Below, one piece after another: positions 39,044-48,731 of a DNA stretch of 64,000 nt. The translations under genes and the position numbers were made by a program. How positions within the stretch are numbered: the stretch's first letter is position 1; each line of letters begins with the position of its first letter. A model generated the notes under the pieces. That model searched no databases. It was given only the letters and a program-made list of their open reading frames with translations, and was not told the DNA's origin. Source of the stretch: Tissierellales bacterium (GTDB lineage Bacteria; Bacillota; Clostridia; Tissierellales; VENL01); the NCBI GenBank assembly GCA_028280805.1, contig JANQLB010000084.1, forward strand, positions 1 through 64,000. Reading direction: 5' to 3'.

Positions 39044-39637
39044 TTGACTTCTAAAGAACAAAAAAAAATAAGTATATTAAATGCCAGTATAAAGGTATTT
39101 TCCAAATACGGATTTCATAAAGCCAAAATACAACAAATTGCTGATGAAGCAGGTATGGGCAAAGGAACAATTTATGAGTATTTTGACAGTAAGAAAAATC
39201 TTTTTGAAGATATGATTAAACATATGATGGAATATTATATAAAAGGTATAAAGAAAGTAAGTAAGATTGATGGAAGTTTTAAAGTAAAAATATTAAGTTA
39301 TCTTGAATATAATGTAAAAACTTTAACTGGGCGTATGAACATGTTTAATATTATAATGAATGAGTCAAATGAAATATCAAAAGAAATGCAGCATTGGATG
39401 TTTCTAATGAAGATGGAAATATATAATCAAATTGAAAGTATTGTAGAAGAAGCCATAGTTAAAGGTGAATTGAGGAATGATTTAGATAAAGAAGCTGCCG
39501 CATTTATGATAATTGGAACTTCAAATCAATACTGCTTGAAAAAAATATTTGATAAAAATTTGTCTGCAAAAAATCTGCCTACAGATGAAAGGAATCTTAA
39601 CTTAGTTATTGAAACTTTAATTAAAGGTTTACAATAA
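39044..39637 (+). CDS. TetR/AcrR-family repressor, operon 2
   Basis: A 197-residue regulator. The helix-turn-helix lies at about 8-55 (FSKYGFHKAKIQQIADEAGM, then GKGTIYEYFDSKKNLFEDMI). The recognition part GKGTIY is the same as in the operon 1 regulator, which fits the near-identical operators. I use the TTG at 39044, seven bases after AGGAGG; an earlier in-frame TTG at 39026 precedes that site. A TATAAT (about 38997) lies in the 100-base gap after the pump, so the gene might also have its own promoter. Confidence 0.88.
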   Translation: MTSKEQKKISILNASIKVFSKYGFHKAKIQQIADEAGMGKGTIYEYFDSKKNLFEDMIKHMMEYYIKGIKKVSKIDGSFKVKILSYLEYNVKTLTGRMNMFNIIMNESNEISKEMQHWMFLMKMEIYNQIESIVEEAIVKGELRNDLDKEAAAFMIIGTSNQYCLKKIFDKNLSAKNLPTDERNLNLVIETLIKGLQ

Positions 39638-39717
39638 AATTTATATAACTAAGATATTATTATAAGGGATTTAACAAATTTTATATTTAAAATATATTTG
39701 ATAAGGGGAGGATATAT

Positions 39718-40530
39718 GTGGAAAAATTAATAATTACGGCTGCACTTACAGGTGCAGAGGTTACAAGAGAATTACAACCAAATTTAGCTATAACTCCAGA
39801 TGAAATAGCACAAGATGCTTATGAGGTTTATAAAGCAGGGGCATCAATAGTACATATACATGCTAGAGATAAAGATGGAAATGCAACTCAGTCTTATGAG
39901 GTATATAAAGAAATTAAAGAAAAAATTGAATCAAAGTGTCCTATAATATTTCAACCTTCTACCGGAGGAGCAGTATGGCATACCCCTGAAGAGAGACTTC
40001 AGCCTGTGGAGTTAAAGCCTGAAATGGCTACATTAAGCTGTGGAACATGTAATTTTGGAAATGATGTATTTATGAATTCTCAAGAATATATGGAAAAATT
40101 TGCAACAAGAATGAAGGAGTTAGGAGTCAAGCCTGAAATAGAAGTTTTTGAAAGAGGAATGATAAATAACGCCTTAAAACTTGTTAAAAAAGGTCTTTTA
40201 GATAGTCCTTTACATTTTGATTTTGTTATGGGTGTTCCGGGTGCTATAACAGGAGAAATCAGAGATCTACTGTATCTAGCTGAAAGCATACCAAAAGAAT
40301 CAACGTGGACAGTTGCTGGGATAGGTAGATATGAATTACCTCTAGCTACTATGGCAATCATGATGGGAGGACATGTGAGAGTTGGATTTGAAGATAATAT
40401 TTATTATAAAAAAGGAGAATTAGCCAAATCAAATGCACAATTAGTAGAGAGAATAGTTAGGTTAGCTAAAGAACTGGGAAGAGAAATAGCAACTCCAGAT
40501 GAAGCAAGGAAAATATTAAATATTAAATAG
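39718..40530 (+). CDS. kce: Beta-keto acid cleavage enzyme, Kce/BKACE family (DUF849)
   Basis: A 270-residue zinc enzyme. The fold starts with IITAALTGAEVTRELQPNLA and carries the metal-binding VHIHARD (His46, His48). EVFERGMINNAL and FVMGVPGAITG are further family landmarks. The best-known member cleaves 3-keto-5-aminohexanoate with acetyl-CoA in lysine fermentation, but other BKACE enzymes use other beta-keto acids. No lysine-fermentation partners (kamA, kamDE, kdd, kal) are seen nearby, so the exact substrate is open. GTG start with GGGGAGG six bases upstream. It stands alone between the TetR gene and a cysteine-rich unknown. Confidence 0.88.
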   Translation: MEKLIITAALTGAEVTRELQPNLAITPDEIAQDAYEVYKAGASIVHIHARDKDGNATQSYEVYKEIKEKIESKCPIIFQPSTGGAVWHTPEERLQPVELKPEMATLSCGTCNFGNDVFMNSQEYMEKFATRMKELGVKPEIEVFERGMINNALKLVKKGLLDSPLHFDFVMGVPGAITGEIRDLLYLAESIPKESTWTVAGIGRYELPLATMAIMMGGHVRVGFEDNIYYKKGELAKSNAQLVERIVRLAKELGREIATPDEARKILNIK

Positions 40531-40622
40531 TTTATAACAGTTGAATGTATTTCCCTATTATTATTAAAGAAGGATTTTGTTTTTTTATGGAGAATTGATA
40601 TAAATAATAGGGAGGTGCTATA

Positions 40623-41282
40623 GTGTTAATAAATACAAATATAGCAGTTGCAGTAAGATGCGATATGTGTGGCAGGTTAAAAATACATAATATTTCTCTA
40701 TTTAATTTTATAAAAAATAGAAAAATAAAATTAACATGTGAATGTCATCATATCAATGCTACTATCAATACACAAGACCATAAAACCTATTGGACTGAAA
40801 TATCATGCTTTGCATGTCAGGACACTCATGTATTTACATATAATTTAAAACAATTTTTTCAGAGTAATATTATATCCAGATGTATAGAAACCAGAATGGA
40901 AATAGGTTATATAGGAAAACATAAAGATATTCAACAGTTATTGTGTGAGCATGAAAGAAACTCGTACAAAACAATAGATGAACTTGGTTTTTATGATTAT
41001 TTCGACAACTCAGACATTGTTATGCAGAGTATTAGTAAAATCAGAGAACTAGAATTAAGTGACAGCGTATTTTGTGATTGTGGTTTTGGAAATATTGAAA
41101 TAAGCTTGTTTCCAGATAGAATCGAACTTAACTGCTTAAATTGCAATAGTGTACAAATGGTTTATACAGAAAATGAGGAAGATTTAAAAAATCTCTTAGA
41201 CAAAGATAGTATAATTTTACATCAGCATTCATTTAGATGTATAGATGCTATTAATCAAAACAACGATAATTTAAAGAAATAA
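40623..41282 (+). CDS. Cysteine-rich protein of unknown function, probable zinc ribbons
   Basis: A 219-residue soluble protein with several Cys pairs: CDMC near residue 14, CEC near 39, CFAC near 60, CDCG near 149 and CLNC near 167. They would give two or three zinc-ribbon or knuckle sites. The middle is helical and acidic. GTG start with GGGAGG 8 bases upstream; its own terminator follows. I do not recognise the family. Its place directly before fba is a hint of a metabolic regulator, but only a hint. Confidence 0.6.
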   Translation: MLINTNIAVAVRCDMCGRLKIHNISLFNFIKNRKIKLTCECHHINATINTQDHKTYWTEISCFACQDTHVFTYNLKQFFQSNIISRCIETRMEIGYIGKHKDIQQLLCEHERNSYKTIDELGFYDYFDNSDIVMQSISKIRELELSDSVFCDCGFGNIEISLFPDRIELNCLNCNSVQMVYTENEEDLKNLLDKDSIILHQHSFRCIDAINQNNDNLKK

Positions 41283-41285
41283 AAT

Positions 41286-41313
41286 AACCAGCCTTATAAG
41301 GGTTGGTTTATTT
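41286..41313 (+). terminator. Probable intrinsic terminator
   Basis: AACCAGCC (41286-41293) pairs with GGTTGGTT (41301-41308), with one G-T pair and a seven-base loop, followed by a short T-rich tail. Confidence 0.65.
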
Positions 41314-41415
41314 AAAGTGATATGGTTATTATAGTATAAGAGAAAGAATATTATAAAATAAGATACGTTCTGTGTAAAATCCAATAATAAATTATAAATC
41401 AAGGAGGAATGATTT

Positions 41416-42273
41416 GTGTTAATAACAGGAAAACAAATATTAGAACATGCTGAGAAAAACAGATATGCTGTAGGAGCATTTAATGTAAATAATATGGAAA
41501 TAGTTCAAGCAATAATTGAGGCTGCAGAGGAAACTGGTTCCCCGGTTATTCTTCAAGCAAGCCAAGGTGCGTTAAAGTATGCAGGTATTGAGTATATATC
41601 TGCAATGGCAAAAGTAGCAGCAGAAAACGCATCAGTTCCGGTGGCACTACATTTAGACCATGGTACTGATTTCAAACAGATAATGATGTGCTTAAGATAT
41701 GGTTTTACTTCTGTAATGATTGATGCTTCTAAGTATTCATTAGAAGAAAATATCAAGATAACTAAGAAAATAGTTGACATCTCCCATACAGTTGGTGTAT
41801 CTGTTGAAGCAGAGTTAGGTAAAATTGGAGGAACAGAGGATGACATATCAGTAGATGAAAGAGATGCAACTATGACTGATCCTGAAGAAGCTGTAAGATT
41901 TGTAAAAGAAACAGGTCTAGATTCATTGGCTATAGCGGTAGGAACTGCACATGGTCCATACAAAGGAGAACCAAAGATAGACTTTGATAGAATTAAATCT
42001 ATTAAAGAAAAAGTAGGTATTCCTTTAGTTTTACACGGCTCATCAGGAGTTCCGGAATCAAGTATTAAGAAAGCAATAGAAAATGGCATCAATAAAATTA
42101 ATATTGATACAGATATTAGAATGTCATTTAATAATGCAGTTAGAGAGTTTGCTAAGAATAATCCTAATGCATATGACCCAAGGAAGCTCTTAGGACCCGG
42201 AAGAGAAGCTGCTAAAAAAGTAATCGCTGAAAAGATGATAATGTTTGGGTCATCTAATAAAGCGTGGAAATAA
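41416..42273 (+). CDS. fba: Class II fructose-bisphosphate aldolase
   Basis: A 285-residue zinc enzyme that splits or forms fructose 1,6-bisphosphate (and can form sedoheptulose 1,7-bisphosphate). Zinc ligands and active site are in ALHLDHG (about 80), GTAHGPYKG (about 178) and VLHGSSG (about 207); the phosphate-binding INIDTDIR is near 230. GTG start, eight bases after AGGAGG. It is followed after 25 bases by the FSA-type transaldolase gene, so both are probably in one transcript. Confidence 0.95.
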   Translation: MLITGKQILEHAEKNRYAVGAFNVNNMEIVQAIIEAAEETGSPVILQASQGALKYAGIEYISAMAKVAAENASVPVALHLDHGTDFKQIMMCLRYGFTSVMIDASKYSLEENIKITKKIVDISHTVGVSVEAELGKIGGTEDDISVDERDATMTDPEEAVRFVKETGLDSLAIAVGTAHGPYKGEPKIDFDRIKSIKEKVGIPLVLHGSSGVPESSIKKAIENGINKINIDTDIRMSFNNAVREFAKNNPNAYDPRKLLGPGREAAKKVIAEKMIMFGSSNKAWK

Positions 42274-42298
42274 AAAAGGTAACATAGAGGAGGTTACT

Positions 42299-42943
42299 AT
42301 GAAGCTATTTATTGATACTGCCAATGTTGACGAAATAAAAGAAGCAAGTACATGGGGAATAATCAGCGGAGTTACTACAAACCCTTCATTAATAGCAAAG
42401 GAAAGAAGAGATTTTAAACAGGTAGTAACGGAGATTACACAAATAGTAGATGGACCTATAAGTGCTGAGGTAATAGAGTTAAATTCAGAGGGAATGATAA
42501 GAGAAGCAGAAGAATTAGCTAAGATACATGAAAATATAGTTATAAAAATTCCTATGACTAAAGAAGGTCTTAAGGCAGTAAAGGTTTTAAATCAAAAAGG
42601 TATAGATACTAATGTAACTTTAGTATTTTCAGCTAATCAAGCGTTATTAGCTGCAAGAGCCGGGGCTACATATGTAAGCCCGTTTATAGGGCGAATGGAT
42701 GACATTGGAAATGATGGAATGGATGTAGTTAATGACATCATTGAAATATTTTCTATTCATAATATTAAAACAGAAATAATCTCTGCAAGTATAAGACATC
42801 CCAAGCATGTTCTAGAAGCTGCAAGATCAGGCTCACATATAGCGACCATTCCTTTTGATGTTTTAGAAAAAATGTTACTTCATCCCATGAGTGATAGCGG
42901 AATAAAAAAATTTCTAAAAGATTGGGAGAAAGCAGTCAAATAA
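42299..42943 (+). CDS. tal: FSA-type transaldolase (fructose-6-phosphate aldolase family)
   Basis: A 214-residue class I aldolase of the short transaldolase family. It starts with [19 protein letters not shown] and [12 protein letters not shown]; the Schiff-base lysine is in [11 protein letters not shown] (about residue 85). Short members act either as transaldolase (moving dihydroxyacetone between sugar phosphates) or as fructose-6-phosphate aldolase. The Firmicutes forms beside fba are usually transaldolases. The ATG at 42299 has GAGGAGG close upstream; longer in-frame starts run into fba and lack a site. Confidence 0.92.
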   Translation: MKLFIDTANVDEIKEASTWGIISGVTTNPSLIAKERRDFKQVVTEITQIVDGPISAEVIELNSEGMIREAEELAKIHENIVIKIPMTKEGLKAVKVLNQKGIDTNVTLVFSANQALLAARAGATYVSPFIGRMDDIGNDGMDVVNDIIEIFSIHNIKTEIISASIRHPKHVLEAARSGSHIATIPFDVLEKMLLHPMSDSGIKKFLKDWEKAVK

Positions 42944-42956
42944 TTTTAAAATATTA

Positions 42957-42984
42957 GTTGAGACTATAAGTCTCGACCTTTCTT
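42957..42984 (+). terminator. Probable terminator between tal and glpX
   Basis: GTTGAGACT (42957-42965) pairs with AGTCTCGAC (42969-42977) around a tight ATA loop, followed by CTTTCTTT. The weak tail may let part of the transcripts run into glpX. Confidence 0.55.
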
Positions 42985-43014
42985 TATATAAATAATATTT
43001 TGGAGGTCAGTTTT

Positions 43015-44010
43015 ATGGATAGGAATTTAGCATTATCTTTAGTAAGAGTTACAGAAATAGCTGCCTTAGGTGCAGCAAAGTATATGGGAAGAGGAGATAA
43101 AAATGCGGCTGATCAAGCGGCTGTAGATGGTATGAGAAAAGCATTTAATTTAGTTGAAGTAAGAGGTAAAGTTGTAATAGGGGAAGGAGAAATGGATGAA
43201 GCTCCTATGCTGTTTATCGGAGAAGAAATCGGAGCAGGTCGTGAGAATGATATGGAGGTTGATATAGCAGTTGATCCACTTGATGGAACTGTTTTAGTTG
43301 CTAAGGGTCTTCCAAATGCTATAGCTGTTATTGCAATGGCACCTAAAGGATGCTTACTTCATGCACCTGATACCTATATGAAGAAAATAGCAGTAGGACC
43401 TAGAGCTGTTGGAAAAATTGATATTGAAGCATCTGTTGAGAATAACCTTCTAGCTGTTTCTAAAGCTTTAAATAAAGATATATCAGATTTGACAGTTATT
43501 GTCCAGGATAGACCAAGACATTATGAGATGATACAAGAAATTAGAAGAGTTGGAGCTAGATTAAAACTTTTTGGTGAAGGAGATGTCGCAGCTGCCATTG
43601 CTACAGGATATGAGGATACAGGTATAGATATTCTTATGGGTATAGGAGGAGCTCCAGAGGGAGTAATAGCGGCGGCGGCTTTAAAATGTATGGGAGGAGA
43701 TTTTCAAGGTAAGCTTAATCCAATGTCGGATGAGGAAATGGAAAGATGTGACCAATTAGGATGGAATAAAGATAGTATTAATAGAATTTTAACTCTTGAA
43801 GATCTAGCAAAAGGTAATGAAATATTTTTTGCTGCTACTGGTATATCAGATGGTGATCTTTTAAAAGGAGTAATATATTACGGAAATAATTGGGCTAAGA
43901 CTCATTCGGTTGTAATGAGAGCTAAAACAGGTACTATAAGATTTATTGAGGCCAAACATAGACTAAATAAAAACAAAATATTAGTTGATCTTATGAAAAA
44001 GCATGGATAA
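43015..44010 (+). CDS. glpX: Class II fructose-1,6-bisphosphatase (GlpX), copy 1
   Basis: A 331-residue phosphatase of the GlpX family, which removes phosphate 1 from fructose bisphosphate and, in some members, from sedoheptulose bisphosphate. Metal and substrate motifs are visible: [42 protein letters not shown]. The ATG at 43015 has TGGAGGT eight bases upstream. It shares most of its sequence with the next gene; the pair are tandem paralogs 113 bases apart. Confidence 0.93.
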   Translation: MDRNLALSLVRVTEIAALGAAKYMGRGDKNAADQAAVDGMRKAFNLVEVRGKVVIGEGEMDEAPMLFIGEEIGAGRENDMEVDIAVDPLDGTVLVAKGLPNAIAVIAMAPKGCLLHAPDTYMKKIAVGPRAVGKIDIEASVENNLLAVSKALNKDISDLTVIVQDRPRHYEMIQEIRRVGARLKLFGEGDVAAAIATGYEDTGIDILMGIGGAPEGVIAAAALKCMGGDFQGKLNPMSDEEMERCDQLGWNKDSINRILTLEDLAKGNEIFFAATGISDGDLLKGVIYYGNNWAKTHSVVMRAKTGTIRFIEAKHRLNKNKILVDLMKKHG

Positions 44011-44059
44011 AAAACATTAAACAACTTATTTGGTATTTAATTCTAAGTTGATTAAATAT

Positions 44060-44089
44060 TTGACAATACAAATAGATATAAAATATACT
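44060..44089 (+). promoter_or_regulatory. Promoter of the second glpX gene
   Basis: TTGACA (44060-44065) and TATACT (44084-44089) are 18 bases apart. The second copy can thus be expressed separately from the first. Confidence 0.6.
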
Positions 44090-44123
44090 GGATATATAAT
44101 ACTGAATGTAAGGGGGGGCTATA

Positions 44124-45107
44124 ATGAATAGAAATCTTGCACTAAATTTAGTGAGGGTTACTGAAGCTGCAGCGTTATTGAGTGCTAGATACTTAGGTCG
44201 AGGTGACAAGGTCGCAGCTGATCAGGCTGCTGTTGATGGCATGAGAAGTATGTTTGATACATTAGATATAGATGGAGAAGTGGTAATAGGAGAAGGAGAA
44301 ATGGATGAAGCTCCTATGCTATACATAGGGGAACAGATAGGTAAGGCAAAACAAGACAGTATAAAAGTTGACATAGCTGTAGACCCGTTAGATGGCACTA
44401 CAGCTGTAGCTAAAGGTTTACCTAATGCTATATCTGTTGTTGCAATAGCACCTAAGGGATGTCTATTACATGCACCGGATATGTATATGGACAAGATTGC
44501 TGTAGGACCTAAAGCAGCGGGAACAATAGATATTCAAGCTTCTGTATCAGATAATATCAGAGCTGTTGCAAAGGCATTAAATAAAGATGTATCAGATATA
44601 ACTATAACAATGCTTGATAGAACACGACATGATGAACTTATTGACAAGATTAGAAAAACCGGTGCTAGAATAAAGCTTTTTAAAGATGGTGATGTAGCGG
44701 CAGCTATTGCTACATGCTTTGATGATTCAGGAGTAGATATTCTTATGGGTATAGGAGGAGCTCCTGAAGGAGTAATAGCAGCAGCAGCCCTAAAATGTAT
44801 GGGAGGAGAATTTCAAGGTAAGTTAGTACCGGGGCTATATAATTCTAAAGAGGAAGAAATACAAAGATGTGATAAAATGGGTATAAACGATGTTAACAAG
44901 ATTCTTTTTATGGAGGATTTAGCAAAGGGAAATGAAATATTTTTTGCGGCTACAGGCATTTCAGACGGTGACTTCTTAAAGGGTGTTGTATATTATGAAA
45001 ACAACACAGCAAAAACTCATTCTATGGTTACTAGAGCTGAAACTGGAACTATAAGATTTGTAGAAGCAATCCATAAGCTGGATAAAAAGCCGGGATATGC
45101 AAAATAA
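44124..45107 (+). CDS. glpX: Class II fructose-1,6-bisphosphatase (GlpX), copy 2
   Basis: A 327-residue paralog of the gene just upstream, with the same motifs ([53 protein letters not shown]). It differs in the C-terminal third, with a short insertion ([11 protein letters not shown]). The core residues look intact in both copies, so neither is obviously dead. ATG with a G-rich ribosome site. It has its own promoter and terminator. One copy may favour sedoheptulose bisphosphate; that is inference. Confidence 0.93.
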   Translation: MNRNLALNLVRVTEAAALLSARYLGRGDKVAADQAAVDGMRSMFDTLDIDGEVVIGEGEMDEAPMLYIGEQIGKAKQDSIKVDIAVDPLDGTTAVAKGLPNAISVVAIAPKGCLLHAPDMYMDKIAVGPKAAGTIDIQASVSDNIRAVAKALNKDVSDITITMLDRTRHDELIDKIRKTGARIKLFKDGDVAAAIATCFDDSGVDILMGIGGAPEGVIAAAALKCMGGEFQGKLVPGLYNSKEEEIQRCDKMGINDVNKILFMEDLAKGNEIFFAATGISDGDFLKGVVYYENNTAKTHSMVTRAETGTIRFVEAIHKLDKKPGYAK

Positions 45108-45114
45108 GCTTTTG

Positions 45115-45158
45115 AACTGGCTGCATATTTTAGTCAGCCTGTTATTTTCTTTCTTTAG
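45115..45158 (+). terminator. Intrinsic terminator after glpX copy 2
   Basis: AAC-T-GGCTG pairs with CAGCC-T-GTT around an 11-base loop, followed by ATTTTCTTTCTTT. Confidence 0.75.
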
Positions 45159-45168
45159 TACTATCATA

Positions 45169-45200
45169 TTGACATAACTTTAACATAATGATAACATAAT
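45169..45200 (+). promoter_or_regulatory. Possible rho promoter region with direct repeats
   Basis: TTGACA (45169-45174) is a good -35 box, but the -10 (TAACAT, 17 bases on) is weak. The 9-mer TAACATAAT occurs twice, at 45181-45189 and 45192-45200, 11 bases apart, about one helix turn. The rho leader would then be over 110 bases long. Confidence 0.4.
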
Positions 45201-45322
45201 CCTTGTCTGTGATCTATCATTAAGACCTACCTAACTAATTTTCCTTGACCGTATTAGAAACTGGATATATTGGTAAAAATATCATATAATTATGTTGTAT
45301 TTTACAACATGGAGGTGAAGTT

Positions 45323-46654
45323 TTGAAACGAACTGATTTAAATAACAAAAAACTAGAACAAATAAGAGTAATTGCTAAAGAACTTAAAATTAAGAGTATT
45401 ACTAAGTATAAGAAAAGTGAACTGATTGACTTAATAATTGAAAAACTAGACCAAGCTTCTAATTCCTCAGATGATAATAATAAATTTGTTACTGAGGGTA
45501 TGCCTAACAAGATAAGTGAAGAAATTCAGCAGGGAGATGATATAAACTTTGCTGAAGGTATATTAGAACTGCATACGGATGGTTATGGATTTATGAGATG
45601 TGATAATTACCTATCAGGAAGTGAGGATATTTATGTATCTCCTTCACAAATTAGAAGATTTAACTTAAAAACTGGTGATAAAATTACTGGAATTACAAGA
45701 CCACCTAAATTTGGAGAAAAATACAAGGCGCTTCTTTATGTTAAAAAAATTAACTGTGAAGAGCCTGATACTGCATCTAAAAGACCTAATTTTGATACAT
45801 TGACTCCAATTTACCCGGAAGAGAAAATCATTCTTGAAACTCAGACAAATGAATTATCGACAAGAATAATTGACCTTATCGCACCTATTGGAAAGGGACA
45901 AAGGGGAATGATAGTTGCTCCTCCGAAAGCAGGAAAAACTATTTTACTAAAGAAAATTGCTAATAGTATTGCTCAAAATCATCCAGAAATAGAAATAATC
46001 ATACTACTGATAGATGAAAGACCTGAAGAGGTTACTGATATGCAGAGATCAGTTAAAGCAGATGTTGTTTATTCTACCTTTGATGAGCTTCCTAAGCATC
46101 ATATAAAAGTTGCAGAAATGGTACTTGAAAGAGGTAAAAGACTCGTTGAACATGGTAAAAACGTAGTAATTTTATTAGATAGTATAACAAGGTTAGCAAG
46201 GGCTTATAACCTTACGATTCCGGCAACAGGGAGAACGTTATCCGGAGGTTTAGACCCGGGAGCTCTTCACAGACCTAAAAGATTTTTCGGAGCAGCAAGG
46301 AATATAGAGGGTGGAGGAAGTCTTACAATTCTAGCTACTGCACTTATTGAAACAGGCAGTAGGATGGATGACGTAATATTTGAAGAGTTTAAGGGTACTG
46401 GTAATATGGAAGTTCACTTAGATAGAAAGCTTTCAGAAAAGAGAATATTCCCAGCTATAGATATAAATAAGTCAGGAACAAGAAGAGAAGAATTGTTACT
46501 AAACCAAAGGGAGTTTGAATCAATTTGGGGAATAAGAAAGGCACTCAGTAATGCTTCTACAATGGAAGTAACTGAAAAAGTTCTTGATACCTTAGTGACA
46601 ACAAGAAATAATGATGACTTTATAGATATGGTTAAAAAACAGATGAATTATTAA
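45323..46654 (+). CDS. rho: Transcription termination factor Rho
   Basis: A 443-residue hexameric RNA helicase that ends transcription at Rho-dependent sites. The N-terminal part holds a Rho_N-like helical segment ([20 protein letters not shown]) and an RNA-binding cold-shock-like domain ([13 protein letters not shown], near residue 75). The ATPase has Walker A in [12 protein letters not shown] (about 200) and Walker B in [12 protein letters not shown]; the Q-loop and R-loop region is intact ([24 protein letters not shown]). TTG start with GGAGGTGA eight bases upstream. There is no long insertion between the domains, unlike in some actinobacterial or clostridial forms. Confidence 0.97.
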   Translation: MKRTDLNNKKLEQIRVIAKELKIKSITKYKKSELIDLIIEKLDQASNSSDDNNKFVTEGMPNKISEEIQQGDDINFAEGILELHTDGYGFMRCDNYLSGSEDIYVSPSQIRRFNLKTGDKITGITRPPKFGEKYKALLYVKKINCEEPDTASKRPNFDTLTPIYPEEKIILETQTNELSTRIIDLIAPIGKGQRGMIVAPPKAGKTILLKKIANSIAQNHPEIEIIILLIDERPEEVTDMQRSVKADVVYSTFDELPKHHIKVAEMVLERGKRLVEHGKNVVILLDSITRLARAYNLTIPATGRTLSGGLDPGALHRPKRFFGAARNIEGGGSLTILATALIETGSRMDDVIFEEFKGTGNMEVHLDRKLSEKRIFPAIDINKSGTRREELLLNQREFESIWGIRKALSNASTMEVTEKVLDTLVTTRNNDDFIDMVKKQMNY

Positions 46655-46708
46655 ATAGACAATAAATTTGATTATATTAGCAGATTATAAAATTTCTTTT
46701 TCTATTAA

Positions 46709-46737
46709 TTGAACTGGACACACAAGTGTGATATAAT
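46709..46737 (+). promoter_or_regulatory. Promoter of rpmE with a dyad in the spacer
   Basis: TTGAAC (46709-46714) and TATAAT (46732-46737) are 17 bases apart, and a TG at 46729-46730 makes an extended -10. The spacer holds the perfect 12-bp inverted repeat CACAC-AA-GTGTG (46719-46730). A repressor bound there would block polymerase. Confidence 0.65.
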
Positions 46738-46798
46738 GTATAAGTTGAAAACTAGGATACAATATATATAAAGATTATTGTAGAAAGAGGTGAAAATA

Positions 46799-46996
46799 AT
46801 GAAACAAGGAATACATCCGGAGTACAAAAAAACTGTAGTAAGTTGTGCATGTGGTAACACTTTTGAGAGTGAATCTACTAAAGACCAAATAAAGATTGAA
46901 ATTTGTTCAGAATGTCATCCATTTTATACTGGTCGTCAAAAGCGTGTTGATAAAGGTGGACGTGTAGATAAGTTTAAAAAGAAATACGGAATGTAG
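46799..46996 (+). CDS. rpmE: 50S ribosomal protein L31 (zinc-binding type)
   Basis: A 65-residue ribosomal protein ([20 protein letters not shown]). It has the zinc-type cysteines in SCACG and [13 protein letters not shown], so it is the C+ form that holds zinc and links the two ribosomal subunits. The ATG at 46799 follows AGAGGTG by about 7 bases; an earlier in-frame GTG lies within the ribosome site. A strong terminator follows. In many Firmicutes L31 copies are exchanged under zinc shortage; only this copy is in view. Confidence 0.96.
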   Translation: MKQGIHPEYKKTVVSCACGNTFESESTKDQIKIEICSECHPFYTGRQKRVDKGGRVDKFKKKYGM

Positions 46997-47016
46997 TAAT
47001 CCAAATATGACTAATA

Positions 47017-47050
47017 GGTTAGAACCACGGGTTTCTAGCCTTTATTTTTT
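47017..47050 (+). terminator. Intrinsic terminator after rpmE
   Basis: GGTTAGAA-CC pairs with GG-TTTCTAGCC around ACG, followed by TTTATTTTTT. Confidence 0.85.
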
Positions 47051-47077
47051 ATATAAAAATTTAAAAGGGGTGTAGTA

Positions 47078-47674
47078 ATGTACGGACCTAATCATCACGG
47101 ATGGATTGAAGCAGTAGTTGGACCGATGTATAGTGGTAAAAGTGAGGAATTAATCAGAAGATTAAGAAGGGCTCAGATAGCCAACCAGAAAATACAAGTA
47201 TTTAAACCCTCAATTGATGGCAGATACAGTATAAACGAAGTGAGTTCTCATAATGGAGAAAAAATAAAAGCCACAGTTATTCAAAATTCATGTGAGATTT
47301 ATAAGCTTATTGATAATGATACACAAGTAATAGCAATAGATGAAGTTCAGTTTCTTGATGAAGAAATAATTCATATATGTAAAGATTTAGCTGATAAAGG
47401 ATTAAGAGTAATAGCAGCCGGACTAGATATGGATTTTAGAGGAGAGCCGTTTGGCTCTACACCTTTTATAATGTCAATAGCAGAATTTGTAGATAAACTT
47501 ACAGCCGTTTGTGTTAAATGTGGAAGTCCTGCTAACAGAACTCAAAGGCTAATTGAAGGAATACCCGCAAGTTATAATGATCCTATAATAATGGTTGGAG
47601 CAAAAGAAAGTTATGAGGCTAGGTGTAGAAAGCATCATGAAGTGCCTGGAAAAGAAAACAAACTGTGTTATTAG
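47078..47674 (+). CDS. tdk: Thymidine kinase
   Basis: A 198-residue type II thymidine kinase that phosphorylates thymidine in pyrimidine salvage. Walker A is in [15 protein letters not shown] (near residue 15), and the catalytic DEVQFLDEE is at about 88. The lasso zinc site is formed by [13 protein letters not shown] and a final Cys near [11 protein letters not shown]-rich leader with AGGGGTG before the ATG. It sits in its usual Firmicutes place after rpmE. Confidence 0.95.
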   Translation: MYGPNHHGWIEAVVGPMYSGKSEELIRRLRRAQIANQKIQVFKPSIDGRYSINEVSSHNGEKIKATVIQNSCEIYKLIDNDTQVIAIDEVQFLDEEIIHICKDLADKGLRVIAAGLDMDFRGEPFGSTPFIMSIAEFVDKLTAVCVKCGSPANRTQRLIEGIPASYNDPIIMVGAKESYEARCRKHHEVPGKENKLCY

Positions 47675-47837
47675 AAAATAAAGATATTAAAATAGAAAAG
47701 CAATAAAAGATATGAAGGATTAATTATTATATATATGTATCCAAAAATGTACTAACTTATTATTTTAAATCATGATATTGATTATCTATAGACACTCAAA
47801 TTCTAAATAAAAATATACATACAAGGAAGTGGCAATT

Positions 47838-48509
47838 ATGGACAATATTGAAAGTTCATATAATAAGTATGAGCTTATAATAGAGAATATAGAGGGAGAG
47901 CATCAAATATCACTTTCAGATATAATTAAGAACTCAGTAAATGTATTTATTGATAATAATTATAGCAGAATACTTGACTTAGGATGTGGAAAAGGCAGAA
48001 ATTCTTTATTTTTTGCACAACATGGATTTGAAGTTTTTGCTTCAGATATTTGTGAAAATTCTATCAACATACTTAAAGATAGAATATGTAAAAAAGGTAT
48101 AACTAATATTAAAGTTCATAATTGTAATTTTACTGATATTTTATTTGAGGATAGCTATTTTGATGCTGTTGTTTGCACATCAGTACTTCATCATGCCAAT
48201 GTAAAAGACATCAGTATAGGATTAAAAGAAATTCATAGAGTTTTAAGACCAAATGGATGTTTAATTTTTGATATATTATCAATAGATGATGATTCTTACG
48301 GTTTAGGTGAAGCTATTGAAGAAAATACTTTTGTAGGGTCTAGAGAAGGAGAAGAAGGAATTCCTCATCACTATACAGATATTAAGGAATTAGAAGGATT
48401 GTTAAAGGATTTTCGCAAAGTAAATATTTACAAAAGCGAATACTTTATAAATAATTTAAACGGTAAGCAATACAACACTAAAGTATTTGATGTAATTGTA
48501 TATAAATAG
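47838..48509 (+). CDS. SAM-dependent methyltransferase (TehB-like class I)
   Basis: A 223-residue methyltransferase. SAM-binding motif I is ILDLGCGKGRNSLFFAQHGF (near residue 45), motif II ends in EVFASDICENSI, and the later CTSVLHHANVKDI and HRVLRPNGCLIFDI are typical of methyltransferase_11/25 families. The substrate is unknown. ATG at 47838, nine bases after AAGGAA; an in-frame GTG at 47829 overlaps that site. It is an insertion in the tdk-prmC core order. Confidence 0.85.
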   Translation: MDNIESSYNKYELIIENIEGEHQISLSDIIKNSVNVFIDNNYSRILDLGCGKGRNSLFFAQHGFEVFASDICENSINILKDRICKKGITNIKVHNCNFTDILFEDSYFDAVVCTSVLHHANVKDISIGLKEIHRVLRPNGCLIFDILSIDDDSYGLGEAIEENTFVGSREGEEGIPHHYTDIKELEGLLKDFRKVNIYKSEYFINNLNGKQYNTKVFDVIVYK

Positions 48510-48631
48510 AGGTTATAGACTTTGTCTTTTAAATTGTCTATATAGAAATGATTTTATAAAATGTACTCATTTTTATTTTTCACATAATTGACAATTAATG
48601 TTGAATGCTTGAATATGATGCGACTTAACTA

Positions 48632-48660
48632 TTGAAAAAATTTCTTTATTGCTATATAAT
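48632..48660 (+). promoter_or_regulatory. Promoter of the chemoreceptor gene
   Basis: TTGAAA (48632-48637) and TATAAT (48655-48660) are 17 bases apart, a housekeeping sigma pattern. I see no sigma-28 motility motif, so the receptor is probably not tied to the flagellar regulon. Confidence 0.6.
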
Positions 48661-48731
48661 TTAGATATTAATTTAATCTTAATATTTTTAATCAATAATA
48701 TTTTATTCTTTATAACATGGGAGGTGAATAC

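Noticed and set aside
41553-42092. A 179-codon - strand frame inside fba
   Set aside because: It is a mirror of the aldolase coding pattern; the + strand protein has complete catalytic motifs.
48510-48545. Terminator after the methyltransferase gene
   Set aside because: ATAGAC and GTCTAT can pair over a long loop, but no T-run follows the stem.
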